Numbered from the stretch's first letter, positions 36,456 to 48,395 are shown. The stretch: 64,000 bases of DNA from Zygaena filipendulae (GCA_907165275.2 OU015658.1:1500501-1564500), one strand, 5' to 3'. Numbers and translations are program-made. The notes: generated by a model from the letters alone, not told the origin.

Positions 36456-36901
36456 ATCCCAACAAAAACATTTTCATGTAAAATGTTGCCAAGACGAGAC
36501 CATATGCCAGCACTTTCAAAAAGTTATCAGATCTTATGTAGAGCCAAGCTTCTAACTCTACACGCCTTAACTCTACAAGGTCTAACTTCACAAACTCTAC
36601 ACCTTAGTCAAAATATGTGGCTTGACCATTTCGCTACATTCACATGGCCCTTAGGCCCTAAGGTGAAAAATTGGTCCATTTTTCATTACTTTTCTGTTAT
36701 ATAATAATAGTTCACTGTAGTAACGAAACGGCCAAGCCACATATTTTGGCTAAGGTGTAGAGTTTGTGAAGTTAGACCTTGTAGAGTTAAGGCGTGTAGA
36801 GTTAGAAGCTTGGCTCTACATAAGATCTGATAACTTTTTGAAAGTGCTGGCATATGGTCTCGTCTTGGCAACATTTTACATGAAAATGTTTTTGTTGGGA
36901 T
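36456..36901. mobile_element. foldback element with near-identical ~165-bp arms
   Basis: Left arm 36456-36622 and right arm 36735-36901 are almost perfect complements (one visible C/G difference near the loop). Because of this, the same peptide frame appears on both strands. The loop is about 110 bp. Sequence to 37345, including a GGTAGTGCCC/GGGCACTACC pair (37285-37330), looks like part of a larger repeat. Confidence 0.82.
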
Positions 36902-37440
36902 TTCATTTCTTTTTGTAAGTAAAAATTGCAGAAGTCTCATACAAACTTCCATCCCCTAATTTAAGGGGTTGGGAGATAAAAGTTACAAGTTTTATAATTT
37001 TTTTGTTGTTTGTTTACTAATACTAGCTTACATACCAAATTTCAGCTTTCTAGGACATTTGGAAGTACCCTAAGAATTTTGATGATCATCAGTGAGTCAG
37101 TGACGAAATCGAGGTTTTTTAGATATCAATAAAATCTAAAGGATGGGAGCTATACAATTAAAACTTTATACATTTAATAAGTCTGCTATTGACAACATAT
37201 TCCGAAAATTTTGTTTATCTGGTATAATCCAGACCCAAGTTACAAGGGTTCAAAAAAACGACGAAACGCTTCGAGAAAAGGTAGGTAGTGCCCTTGCGCT
37301 TTGCTGGCTCGTCTTGGCGGGGGCACTACCGTGCCCCCAGATTCGTGCAGATAATATTATTTAGTAGTTACACATGGAGCTTTAGATTCATTCAAACTTC
37401 TCTTCGTAATTGGGACATGTACCTAATAAAAAAACTTCAT

Positions 37441-37570
37441 GTATGAATGGAACGGCACAAATGTAATGTTCGCGTCGGAAGCCTTCCAACAAACATGAAA
37501 TTCCATGACTTTGCGCGCTGAACGCTATTTTATGCCTATTATCTATCTCTTAATCTATTCTGCGAAGATA
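37441..37570 (+). repeat. dispersed repeat upstream of member A
   Basis: GAATGGAACGGCACAAATGT, CGCGCTGAACGCTATTTTATG. Pieces of the same repeat are seen near 18650 and 23090. Confidence 0.6.
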
Positions 37571-37681
37571 TTCTATTCTATTTTACCTTTAAAAAAAAAC
37601 ATTTTCAAATCTTTAACGAATTCCACATTAATTCCAGGAACTCTACCACTTCTTCTTGTTTTGGTCAATCTACTGTCGAAC

Positions 37682-38395
37682 ATGAAACTATTCGCTAAAT
37701 GCAAAGACGGCGACAAAGCATACGATAAACAATTCAAACTCCAGCGGTATGCGTTCAAAGATTATTTAAAAAAATTCGATCCGAGTACAGTTTACGAGAG
37801 GATAGACAGAAAAAGAAAAATCGACGGCATCACGATAAGTCCGGAGGAGGAGTTCCAACTGATGATGGAAGGCATAGACGAGACGGACGAACTCTTAGGT
37901 CTCGCAGTGAAAAATGGAAACGCTAAGATACATTTAAACAAAGACGGAAGACGATGGCGTGCGCAGCCGTCGCAGAACGAGGAGACCCTGGGATTTGACG
38001 TCTTCGATTGCAAACCGAGGCTAGAAGAGCTAATGAAAGCAGCTATATACCAGAGCAGATACAAAATGACCATAATGCAAGATCTAAGGAAGAAATATAG
38101 GAAGAGCTCGCTCTACAAAATGGGTTTTCTAATAAGCAAGCTGGACAATAAGTGCAAATCGTTTTACAAAGTGGCCAGGAGCGCGGTGAGGGCGTGCACT
38201 CTCGTCAAATACGACGTGTATTTGAACTATGCCCATATATCTCTGCACGTGCTGTCGACGAATGAAAGACTGGTAGGGCTCTGGTTCGAAATAGAGCTGT
38301 TGGTGGAGTTGTTGGAGAGAAACGATATAAAATGCAGGGAGTTTCTGGGCAACCTCACCACCGACCAAAAGATAGAGTTTGATTTTGAGGAATAA
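37682..38395 (+). CDS. uncharacterised tandem-family gene, member A
   Basis: I do not recognise a named family. I start at the Met of MKLFAKCKDGDKAYD (37682), giving 237 aa, the same length as member B. The frame is open back to 37505, but the sequence there matches a dispersed repeat also seen at 26810-26945, so the first 59 codons are unlikely to be native. The N-terminal half is charged, with an acidic patch (SPEEEFQLMMEGIDETDE). The C-terminal half is basic and predicted helical, carrying the family signature: an SRYKM motif, 21 residues, then GFLISKL and FYK. A second conserved helix follows. No signal peptide or clear membrane span, so a nuclear or cytoplasmic location is plausible. It appears intronless, with an in-frame TAA at the end. 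The function is unknown. Confidence 0.7.
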   Translation: MKLFAKCKDGDKAYDKQFKLQRYAFKDYLKKFDPSTVYERIDRKRKIDGITISPEEEFQLMMEGIDETDELLGLAVKNGNAKIHLNKDGRRWRAQPSQNEETLGFDVFDCKPRLEELMKAAIYQSRYKMTIMQDLRKKYRKSSLYKMGFLISKLDNKCKSFYKVARSAVRACTLVKYDVYLNYAHISLHVLSTNERLVGLWFEIELLVELLERNDIKCREFLGNLTTDQKIEFDFEE

Positions 38396-38550
38396 CTTCG
38401 TGAACAGGAAATTTGGTCATAAGCGCACTTATCTCATAGCCTAGTAAAGCCAAGTAAGATTTAAGTAGGTACGTATTGATATATTGTACTTACTTGATTT
38501 CGAAATACCTAATGATTAAAATATAATTGATAGCTAATGTACAAATATTA

Positions 38551-39136
38551 TTTTTCATTACTCATACTCGGAAAGTAGGTCTGAGAAGCGGGTTGAAAGT
38601 AACCCTTTTCAGCCCTAGGGAGAATCGCTTTCAACTGACAACTGTCAAATTATTAAAAAAAAACTAGGTCTATTTTCACATTTCTATTGAACCATGTTTC
38701 AACTTTCTATACAGCCAGCGCGATGTAAAATTGAAATAACGTAAAGTTTAAGTAGGTATTAATTAAAATAAAATTCACTCACTTTTTCTTAAGCTAATTC
38801 CTATTTATATTTTTTATTTTCTTTAATTAATAATTGAAGATAATATTTTTTTTAGGTCGCCAAAATGTAAATAAAAAATACTGGCTAGCTAGCCGGCCAA
38901 AGAAAAAGAAATAGGTGGGAAAGTGTCAAGCGACTATCCGATCTTCACTCATTTTTTCTTTAGCTAATTCCTATTTTTATTTTGACTTTCCTTGCATTCG
39001 TAATGAAAAGCAGTGTTACCCTCGGGAGAAAGACTTATTTAGTCCCGAGACGGGGTTTGGCGCCCGAGCGTAGCGAGGGCGCCAATAGATCGAGGACGAT
39101 CGATTACTTTCACCCCTAGGATAACAATGTACTATT
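38551..39136 (+). repeat. dispersed repeat, second copy
   Basis: Same blocks as 10783-11166 with about 200 bp more in the middle, including a repeated AATTCCTATTTTTAT block. It follows member A of the tandem family by 150 bp. Confidence 0.8.
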
Positions 39137-39218
39137 GTTACATAACGAGGTTTTTTTTTATTTTCTCGCATTACTATCTAATGTAGAGTGTTTAACTGGT
39201 GTAGGTGATCGATTACAA

Positions 39219-39424
39219 TCCTAACTATTATAAATGCGAAACTGTGTTTGTTTATTAAAATTTGTTCGTTGTTACGCTTTCACAACCGCTCAACCGACTA
39301 TCATGAAATTTTACATGTTGTCAGAGGTACAGTGAAGGACATGGGACAAAAAGTACCCACTTTTTGTCCCGGAATTCCCGCGGGAACTCCGAAATTTACG
39401 CAGGTGAAACCGCGGGGAACAGCC
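39219..39424 (+). mobile_element. Helitron
   Basis: TCCTAACTATTATAAATGCG start; the end reads GAACAGCCAC in place of CAGCTAG. Confidence 0.72.
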
Positions 39425-40534
39425 ACTAATAATTACAATGCCATAATTACCCTATATATTTAGGCACTTCTAGCCAATAAGACGATTGAAGTCGAGGGAA
39501 GCTTTAGGACTGACTGTGAGATTCTATTTTATTTAAAATTATTATCAAAATTTAATAACAAGAAAATAATATGGGTTGACAGGGTTCAGAACGAACCTAT
39601 CCTTAAAATATGTCATTCTTAGTCGCATAAAAATAATAAAATATATATATATATACAATGCCAGTAGGAAGGCTACAACGATATAGAGCGTGCCCCACTA
39701 AGCAAAGAAGTTTCAGTAACTTTGTCTATCACGAATTTGCAAGTTACAAAACAAACGTAGCAGTAACATTATGGTGATATCCAAATGCTACGTAAGCCTT
39801 TATTTTCGACTTTTCGGCAACGATCCTCACACTTGATAGGACTTTGCAAATGTACATTTGGAACATCCTCCCATTTGCGATGTTCAGCAATATTGTATAT
39901 TCTACATTGCTTAGTAGGTGCTTTTACTTTGAGACTTGTGATCACAAACTAGTAACAAATAAATAAATAAATAAATAAATAGAGCGTATTTGATCATCGC
40001 GAGTGCGAGGAAAAAGTTAATTAGGTATTTTTTTCGTGACTAATACACATATAGACTGTAATACCTCAGAGTAATAATATATACTACGTATCTATAACGA
40101 AACCCTATGGTAAACACCCTAATAAGGCCTCTTATTCACTATAACCAACAACATTCCTTGCCCATAACGCGCGTCCCAAAACGGATTTCCAAACGTTCTA
40201 AATGCCAAAATATAAAAAATTACTATTCTTTATGCCATAAGAAACGTTGTAAATTTATTTTTGAGGAGGAAAACTTCTTTGATTACAAGGGAAAGACAGT
40301 TTTTGCGGCGTCTTATCTTAACGCGGCGTGTTATGGTCATAGTGAATAAGGGCCAAGGTCACATTTGACTGCGACCGACAACATTCCATGCCCAACGCGT
40401 GCCTGTAACACGATCACAAAATATCGCAAATTACCCACATATGAGGTATAGGTAGTATTCTATTTGCAATAGGAAAGGCTATCTTTTTTTTTATTTGAAG
40501 AGACATTTCTTTGGACACGGGAAATAAATAGTTT
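39425..40534. other. intergenic, nothing recognised
   Basis: AT-rich, with an (AAAT)n run at 39956-39980. Confidence 0.5.
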
Positions 40535-40770
40535 TACCGTCGCACTCAGAGTCGACTTTAATGATTACTTAGCTAAGTAAAGATTTTAAAACAAAACTGC
40601 CCCAATCAGACTAGTTTAATAAATTAATGTTAATTGACATTTAACTAATTAAGTTACATCTCATTAAATGCCAATTTACATTAATTTACTGAACGTCTCT
40701 GATTGCGGCAGTTTTGTTTTAAAAATCTATACTTAACTAAGTAATCATTAAAGTCGACTCTGAGTGCGGC
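40535..40770. mobile_element. Harbinger-like foldback MITE, clean copy
   Basis: A single uninterrupted copy, flanked by TTA on both sides, which shows the structure expected for the outer copy at 4198-4670. Confidence 0.82.
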
Positions 40771-41934
40771 TCTTAGTCTTTGTAGCGTAGTGCAACCGAC
40801 CCGAAGCACATAAATCTTGATTTTCCTCAAAATATGAATACATAATAATTTACATGGGATAAGTAGTTGTGTAAAATTTTGCTATGACCGCTTCAACGTC
40901 TCCCATAGAGAATAATGAAATATACACTTCGCAATATATCGCAATACACTATCATTTATTTATTTATTTAAGCTTATTGCACATCAGAGTACAAAAGGCG
41001 GACTATCATATACTTAATATCCGATGTATTCAGTATTACCAACTCTTAAATAAATTTCATTTATTTATCTAACCAAAACAAAAGGAACATGGTGTTGGTA
41101 CACTAATTACATAAATACAAAATTAATAATAGTTCAGTTATAATAAAAATTCTCAGTTATTTTAATTTGTTTTATTTAATTCAATGCGAACGTTTTTTTG
41201 TACCTACAGCTTTGAAGCTTTTTTGCATTAAGCTACGGACCCCTGAAACACCAATCACGTCATAATAATTTATAGTTAGACTATATACCTACAGGGAGGT
41301 AACCAGGTAACCAGTTTCAAAAGTTTCTTTCGCGATTTTTCACGGTGCGCTTTACATAAGCTATAAAATTTAAAACGTGTTAATGACATAATAAAAATGG
41401 GAAACGCTATTATTCAATAAAAATTTAGTAGCGTAGTATAGAAAAGCCATGAAAGTAGAGTAAAGTGGGAACCACTTTACAACAACTGTTGTATCGTAAC
41501 TGCAGAAACGAGCGATAAACGAAAAAAATTGCAGCCCGTTTTAATAGTTGTTATTATTTAATATTGTCGTACCCTTATTAACAAATCAGGGTTTTATGCA
41601 AACAGTTTGATGTCACTGAAATTTTCAAAAGCATAACACGCAATGTTATGTTATTTTATGTTATTAGCATTATTGTGTGAGTATGTCGAACTGCTAGTGT
41701 CGGTAACTGGGCCGGACGGAGTCCTACTGTATTCTTTGAAATTCACCCAATAGTACCTATTTGTTAATAACTATTCGGTAATATTATATTCGGGGACTTT
41801 ATATTATAGATTTTAGAAAACACAAACGCCTACGTATTATAATTATTAGGACTCAGTAGGTATATTATAACTATGTCACGGGCAAAAAGTAAAAATTAAA
41901 AAAATAGTTATATCAGCCTGGGTATTAGGTATCA
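40771..41934. other. 5' flank of member B
   Basis: Includes a LINE-like tail (ATTTATTTAAGCTTATTGCA) at 40958. No promoter element can be defended. Confidence 0.4.
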
Positions 41935-42648
41935 ATGGAAAAAAAATCTAATTTTTCAGATATGCGTGTGTCGTCATCGGAAGACGACCGTTACGAACTG
42001 TCCTACGCTCTGTACGGCAACTTATCGACCATGGATGATATATTTCTCGAAGAGTTGAGCTCCAGTTCCAGCAGCGAGGAAGACGACGGCCCCGACAAAC
42101 CCACAACGAAACGCCCCCGACCACAATCGTGGTTCAAAAAAATCAACATCGATTCCATTAAAGAGATAGAATACGACGACACAAGCAGAAACCAAACGCT
42201 CTACGACCACGATCTGAGAGAGTTCAACGAAATCACCCGCGAGGTGAAAAACGTCACGAGACGAGCCTGGATCGAGGTGAATTACATGGACTATCAAGAG
42301 AGGTACGCGGATTTGGGCTTGACTATTGAAAACGAACTCATCAAGAAGAAAAAAATGATAGCCGTCAACCTGCAATTCCTCATTCACACCAGATACAAGG
42401 TTGTGTCGGCGTTGAAACAGAAAGATCTATGGAGAAATGCGAAAAGATACCGAATAGGATACTTGTTCAACAAGCTGAGGATTCTGAATAACCATCAGTT
42501 CAAATTCGTCCACATGATCTATGTCGAAGACGAGACGTACTATAGCAACCTCACAACACTGATTATGAATTACGAGAGAGTAGTCCGTATAGATATAGAC
42601 ATAAGGGATACAATCGACTACATTAAGGACATAAATAAAGAAAAATAA
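41935..42648 (+). CDS. uncharacterised tandem-family gene, member B
   Basis: The product is 237 aa from MEKKSNFSDMRVSSSEDD. The N-terminus is Ser/Asp-rich, with an acidic serine run (SSSSSSEEDDG) followed by a basic KRPRPQ stretch that resembles a nuclear-localisation signal. The C-terminal half holds the shared block TRYKV, then 21 residues, then GYLFNKLR, followed by a helix with NYERVVRIDIDI. The spacing of this block is identical to that in member A. There is no intron. It lies 3.5 kb downstream of A and 1.4 kb upstream of C, on the same strand. No enzymatic motif is visible. A role as a nuclear or protein-binding factor is a guess from composition only. Confidence 0.75.
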   Translation: MEKKSNFSDMRVSSSEDDRYELSYALYGNLSTMDDIFLEELSSSSSSEEDDGPDKPTTKRPRPQSWFKKINIDSIKEIEYDDTSRNQTLYDHDLREFNEITREVKNVTRRAWIEVNYMDYQERYADLGLTIENELIKKKKMIAVNLQFLIHTRYKVVSALKQKDLWRNAKRYRIGYLFNKLRILNNHQFKFVHMIYVEDETYYSNLTTLIMNYERVVRIDIDIRDTIDYIKDINKEK

Positions 42649-43492
42649 AATGATCCGTATATTAAATTTTGACATAAACAAAATAAAACGTAGGTAGGTA
42701 ATATGAAACCCGCAAAAGTGACACTTATGACACTTTTTATTTAAAAAAAATAATAATAATATGACGATTAATGACGACGTCAGAACAATAGTTATTCTTC
42801 TGAGATGACGACGGGTTGTTGACGAGTGAAAGCCGTATCAAAAACACGCGTGTCACGTATTTCGTTATTTCAGTCACTTTTCAGCATCTATTTTGGACCC
42901 TGAGCAGGAAACTGACTTTCAAAAAAGCCATGTTTTAACTTGGGAAACAATCTAACATTGTCATTGGCGATTCGCCATAATTGAAGAAGTAGATGAAGAG
43001 ATTGTTATTATTAAGAAACATTGTCATTGGCAAATTATAATTATAGACGCCATTATTAAAGAAGAAGAAGAAGAGATGACGACGTGCGACATCAATGTTG
43101 ACGAGAGTGTCGCATGCGTACTTTTTAGTTTGTAACACTTATCCGAGCGGAGCAACCGGCAAATGCTAGTTATAAATGTACCTAATTAAAACTCAATATC
43201 GTTTTTGCTGCTTTGCTAGGTAATTTTACTAATTAATGAACTGTTAAGTGCATGCATTTGGAATAAAGTACCTACCTACAGCTAGATAGCTGTAATAAAA
43301 AATTTTAATAAGAATATTATAATTATTTTTTTTTTGTCACAAAATTTTTCTTAAGCTTCCGTTTGATCATGGAGCGATTAATAGCGATTTTGAGTAAGTA
43401 AAAAGTTAATAATAATATTGAGGTATAGCTCTGCCCTTTAAAGAGGACAGAGGTGATGGTTTGAGTTCGAAATTCAAATTGTCTACTTATTT

Positions 43493-43640
43493 ACACACAG
43501 CAGCCATTGCTATTGCTATTGCCTACACACCTTTCATCTCTCGGCTGCGTTCATCACACAAGGTCCAAACCCACCGGGAATCGAACCCAGAAACTCTTAA
43601 TTAACGGGAAGGTGTCGTGACCTACTGAGTCCCGGTCATA
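43493..43640 (-). mobile_element. tRNA-headed SINE, short
   Basis: B-box complement CCGGGAATCGAACCC and the GATGAACG region are present; the tail is short. It lies between members B and C of the tandem gene family. Confidence 0.75.
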
Positions 43641-44063
43641 TGTCGCTTCGTTACGTAATAATAGTTCCCTGAGAGAAAAATACGGGCTTGATCGCTGAAG
43701 TTCGCGACCGAAAAGTTCCCTACCGAAGATTGGTCAACAGTATTTCTGGTACCGGTGTTCAGGTACCATACCATATGTGATCAGTAGGCATACTTTCCTG
43801 TAGTTTGCAAATTATTGACAACGTGCGGGGTCGGTCACTGATATTGTGTCGCCAACATATTATCCTTCAAGTACCTAACGAAGGGCGACCGAAACCTCTT
43901 CGGCCTGATAGATTTCTCTCCGTGATTTTTCTCTTAGTAGGTATAGGTATTCTTTGCCTACGTAATTAGGAGGTGGGCAGGTGAACAATGACTTCTACAT
44001 ACACCTACTTTAGCACATTTTCCATCAGTTCCAGTCCTCAACGTGTACCTCTGCTTGAGCCCG

Positions 44064-44741
44064 ATGGACGAAACGGACTTCATTTACCCCAACATAGACG
44101 ACCTGTTCGTTACGCTGACAGCGGACGAGCCCAGCAACATGACCCAGCCGCCGCTACCCGGCGTCATCACAAAGAACATATCGATCAACATTGAGAAACT
44201 TAACATGAACCGCTTCAGAAGGAAACTGCCAATGTTCAAAGAGTACATACTTGGCACCGCGAAGGATGACGTCAGCGTCATCCCGAATGTGACGCTGCCG
44301 TCGCGGCGGCAGACCCTGGGCTACCAGTCTAAATACTTGACGACCAGCCGAGACGTGTACCAACGGACCAAGGTGCTCGACATGATACTACACCTCATTT
44401 ACATGTCTCGACACAGGGTCCAGCAGATGATACACAGCGGGAAGATGACCAAATACAACATGGAGACGACGACGCCGTTCCGCATCGCGTACATCTACAG
44501 GCGGCTGAGGCCGATGCGTTTGCGCATACTCGATTTCTACTCGTCCATGGTATGGTGGTTCTGGCGCAAATCGTACATGCTCAGGCACTTCCTGTGGCAG
44601 TACCAGCAGGCTGTGCGGGTGCACACGGACTTCATATATTATTACAAGCTGGTGCTCAAACTGCATCATTTGCAGCAAACTAGGAATGAATACAACAATA
44701 CGTTGCCCACGGCGCTGTTCAAACGACCAAGGGGGCGTTGA
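44064..44741 (+). CDS. uncharacterised tandem-family gene, member C
   Basis: The product is 225 aa from MDETDFIYPNIDDLFVTL; the seven open codons before this Met lack an ATG. The N-terminus is acidic and the remainder is very basic. It carries the family block with a four-residue insertion (MSRHRV, 25 residues, then AYIYRRLR), then DFYSSM and a helix with YQQAVRVHTDF, which lines up with YERVVRIDIDI of member B. The coding sequence is visibly richer in G+C than A or B. A TTCCAG just before the Met (44030-44035) could be a splice acceptor if a 5' exon exists. The function is unknown. Confidence 0.7.
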   Translation: MDETDFIYPNIDDLFVTLTADEPSNMTQPPLPGVITKNISINIEKLNMNRFRRKLPMFKEYILGTAKDDVSVIPNVTLPSRRQTLGYQSKYLTTSRDVYQRTKVLDMILHLIYMSRHRVQQMIHSGKMTKYNMETTTPFRIAYIYRRLRPMRLRILDFYSSMVWWFWRKSYMLRHFLWQYQQAVRVHTDFIYYYKLVLKLHHLQQTRNEYNNTLPTALFKRPRGR

Positions 44742-45031
44742 CTTGGCTTCTACTTTTCTTCACTGTTTTTCTTTTTATTTATTTTTTCATCAATGGTAAA
44801 TCAGTCATGATATAAAAATAAATGTTCGAGGGGGCAGGGGTGTACCGCTGCATTTTGTTAACGTCCCTACTATCTACTTTTGTCGATAAAAGTTAACAAA
44901 AAGAACTTTTTGCCATTTGCAATACAATACAGGTATAAATTACTTTCAAAATAGCTATTGTATAATTAAAGAATTCCAATCTATCTGCTCATGTCACATG
45001 TAGGTAATATTAGTTCATATTTTTATTTAAA

Positions 45032-45228
45032 CTAGCTGTCCCCTGTGGTTTCACCCACGGTAATTTCGAAGTTCCCGCAGCAATTTCCATGATAAACTAT
45101 ATTATGTAAAAACCTTCCTTTTGAATCACTCTATTGGTGAAAACCGCATGAAAATCCGTTGAGTAGTTTTTAATTTTATCGCGATCTGACAGACAGACAG
45201 ACGCGGCGGATGGCTTTGTTTTATAATT
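45032..45228 (-). mobile_element. Helitron
   Basis: CTAGCTGTCCCCTGTGG end; the body contains CTGACAGACAGACAGACG like the copy at 28428. Confidence 0.7.
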
Positions 45229-45809
45229 AGGTACTATTAGGGATTAAATGATTAAACTCAAATAATGGCATATTTATTTAATTACTTATACATAATATTA
45301 TGTATAAATAAATAACTAAGTGTTATTAGTTAACTATTGTAACATAATACATATATTAAAAACTAAGAATAATGAATTTTTATTCTAAGAATAATCTATT
45401 TACTGAATCAATTTGAATAAATTAAAGCCTAACATACATTGTTCAGTGTAGATAATACTAAAAGCGCCGTTTCATAGATTCTTCAACAGTAGGTACCTAC
45501 TTATACTTACCTAATTGATTAAGAAATAAAGAGCAGACCCAAGTCCTATTTTCAGAGGACTTAATTTTATAAATAGGTACATAATTATGTCCCTATCACA
45601 CATAAAATAAGCACGATGCAATTTTTTTTTATTAAAACCAATGATATAACAACAAAATGCAATACAATAACCTAGGCAGGTATATTCTACTACACATATT
45701 GTAGTCAATACTGGGTGTTAATTTGCATTCTTGACAAAACTATAATGCTGATAATGAAGTAGGTACGTATAAATAAATAAAAAATATATCTGATACTAGC
45801 TGTTCCCCA

Positions 45810-47269
45810 TAGTACGGACCGCCAAGAGGGGATTTGTGGATTAGCTAAAGCGCGTCAGATGAACATAAGGGGGGTACCTTGCACCATGTTGAGTACCTCC
45901 ACCAAATATAGGCCCTCTACACTGGTGGGTGCGTCTAGAATAACCGATCAGATTAGTAAAAAAAAATCGATAACTCGAAATACTCGAGCGCGTCAGATTA
46001 AGATATGGTGGGTTAATTACATAGTGAGAAGTGTGTATATGAATAATCTGACCATTTGAACGTGACGTAAAGGAGTTAGAGGATCACAAACTTGCAAAAA
46101 AAAAACGCAACTTCGACATTCTCGAGCGCAGTTGATTTGTTTTTTATTTTAAAGTAAATAACTCAAGGATAGCGGGAAAAATATAATCTGCCGATTTTCA
46201 TAAGCCGAAGAAACAAAAATCGTCTTCGAATCGAACGAGCAGCTGCAGTGAAACATGTACCTATTCATATCTCTGTCTTTCTTTCCCTTTTACTTTTTCT
46301 CTATCTCTCACTCTCTCGCACCGTCCTCACACTACTTTCCGTCGCCATAACGTCATCACAGTATACCACGGCGCTAAACGTGTCGAATTATAACTTTTTT
46401 TGGTCGGTTAAAATACATATTAAAATAAGTTAAGGTAAGTATTACATCAAACTATAGGTTCACCTTTCACTTTAATGTAATTATATATATATATTATATA
46501 ATAAAGCTCATCACAAAACAACGCGTTCATGTTATTATATGTAAAACGAAATGGCTTGTTTGTGCTTTAAAGTTAGTTTTGTGAATAATATTTTGTGAGC
46601 TTTTACATATTTCATAGAAATATAAAGTGTGTTTTTTGTGAACAAGAAATAGCTCATAAAGTTATTAAACTTACATCAGAAATAAAAAAAAAATTAAAAA
46701 AATCATAATTTTTGTTTCTAGCAGTCAGATTAATAATATCCCTCAAAATTATTGTCAGATTTTAAGCCAACATAACTTGGACTGCAAGCTGAACCTTCTG
46801 TAAAATAATCTGACACGCTCGAGTATTTCAAAATTGAGATTTTTTTTTGCATTTTCAAAAATTCGCTACTACCTTGCGTCACCTCCAAATCGGCAGATTT
46901 TCGAAGGGGTGCATTTTTAAGGCTCACTTAACATCCCCTTTGAATATCTGACGCGCTCGAGTAAATGTTTTTTTTTTTTCATTTTCTCCCCTTCCGGATG
47001 GCCACCCCCACCACGCAAATGGGCAGATGAATATATTTTCGATATCAGAGACACCTTGGAGTATCTAAACTACAATATCTGACGCGCTCGAGTATTTCCA
47101 TTTTACTATTTTTTTTTACATTTTTGAAAGCCTGTAGAAGCTAAACCCACCGGTGAATGAAAAAATATCATATAACCTTATTTTGTTTATATCTCCTAAT
47201 CTTCAAAACCCAATAGGTCCCAACGACGCTCGAGTGTCTCCCGAATTAGCATCGGTATCTCCCGTACTA
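45810..47269. mobile_element. 1.46-kb DNA element with CTCGAG subterminal repeats
   Basis: Ends TAGTACGG and CCGTACTA, flanked by CCA on both sides (45807-45809 and 47270-47272). Inside, a CTGACGCGCTCGAGTA-like motif recurs: inverted (TACTCGAGCGCGTCAGA) near the left and direct near 46811, 46944, 47079 and 47225. This arrangement is typical of transposase-binding subterminal repeats. No open frame. Three-base duplications occur in CACTA/CMC and Harbinger elements; I do not assign one. Confidence 0.75.
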
Positions 47270-47372
47270 CCACGGTTTCACCCGCGGTAATTTCGAAGTT
47301 TCCGCGGGAATACCGGGTTACAATATAGCCTATGTTGTTCAAGGATATGTAGCATTCTAATGATGAAAGAAT

Positions 47373-47696
47373 TGGGATGTGGACTACTTTCGATAATCAA
47401 AATTCTGTCCGTCAGTTAGAAAATAAAAAAAACAATACACGTCGTATTTTTTGCTTTTTCAAATAAATTAAAATATACAGAGATAAAGCGCATTCAAGTT
47501 TAGGGTCAGGGGGCCGTGACGTCACTAACCGCTAAAACCGCCATACAAAGTGTCAGAATAGTGACGTCACGCGAAATTTCAACCAATATATTATCGCCGT
47601 TATTTTTTGATTACGTAAAAAAAGAAAAAATACGTGTCCAATATTTTTTAATAATCTACGAGACGGACTAAAAAATAAAAATTAGTCAACATGCCC
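47373..47696. mobile_element. AT-target MITE nested in a Helitron
   Basis: Full-length copy with two TGACGTCA palindromes. Deleting it with one AT restores GAAAGAATTTTTAAAATCGG of the Helitron at 45796-47785. Confidence 0.9.
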
Positions 47697-47925
47697 ATTT
47701 TTAAAATCGGTTCATTAGTTTTTGAGTAAAATCGCAACAAACAAAAAATCTAATTTTTCCTCTTTATAATATTATGTAGTATAGATACCTATTTAATTTT
47801 TTCGACATTATCATGAGGAAAACACTAAAATATAACTTGTATATGAAAAATAACTTTTAACCGAACTGCGCGTCAGCAAAAACAGGCGGCCGATCGCGCT
47901 ATTTTATAACGACATTACCAAAACA

Positions 47926-48147
47926 AAACCAAACGTCACACGTTTAAACGTCAAATTTTAAATTAATATTTGAAGCATATTTTGTATCGCGTTGATTACA
48001 TTTAAAAATAATAATACATTATTTTATAAATAAGAGTTGAATCGTCATCATTAAAATAATCAGCGCGATACGAAATATGGTTAAAATATTAATGTAAAAT
48101 TTGACGTTTAAACCTGACGTTTGGTTTTGTTTTGGTAATATAGTTAT
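47926..48147. repeat. inverted repeat 1 of a hairpin cluster
   Basis: ATTACCAAAACAAAACCAAA at the left is the complement of TTTGGTTTTGTTTTGGTAAT at the right; the arms extend through GTTTAAACGTCAAATTTTA. Confidence 0.8.
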
Positions 48148-48151
48148 GGAC

Positions 48152-48388
48152 CGGCAGTCTCGACAACTTTTTGACAACGTTATCGTATCGATCGTTAACT
48201 AGGGTCCCTAGAAACATAACGATCAACATCATTACAGTAGCCAACATTACATTAAACGCAAGCCTCGACTCAAAACTTGAAATTCACGTAATGTTGGTTA
48301 CTGTAATGATGGTGATCGTTATGATTTTTAGGTCCCTAGTTAACGATCGATACGATAACGTTGACAAAAAGTTGTCGAGACTGCCGGC
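48152..48388. repeat. inverted repeat 2 of a hairpin cluster
   Basis: CCGGCAGTCTCGACAACTTT pairs with AAAGTTGTCGAGACTGCCGG, and the arms stay similar for about 100 bp through GATCGTTAAC and CATTACAGTA. Confidence 0.85.
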
Positions 48389-48395
48389 CCAGCCG

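Larger units (their letters stand above)
45796..47785 (-). mobile_element. Helitron interrupted twice
   Basis: The CTAGCTGTTCCCCA end (45796-45809) continues at 47270 (CCACGGTTTCACCCGCGG) and again at 47697, finishing at 47785 with AGTATAGA. The insertions are 45810-47269 and 47373-47696. Confidence 0.82.

Noticed and set aside
36483..36952. matching small proteins on both strands
   Set aside because: They are the two arms of one inverted repeat, not two genes.
37505..37681. 59-codon hydrophobic N-terminal extension of member A
   Set aside because: The DNA matches a dispersed repeat seen at 26810-26945 and elsewhere, and without it the length equals that of member B.
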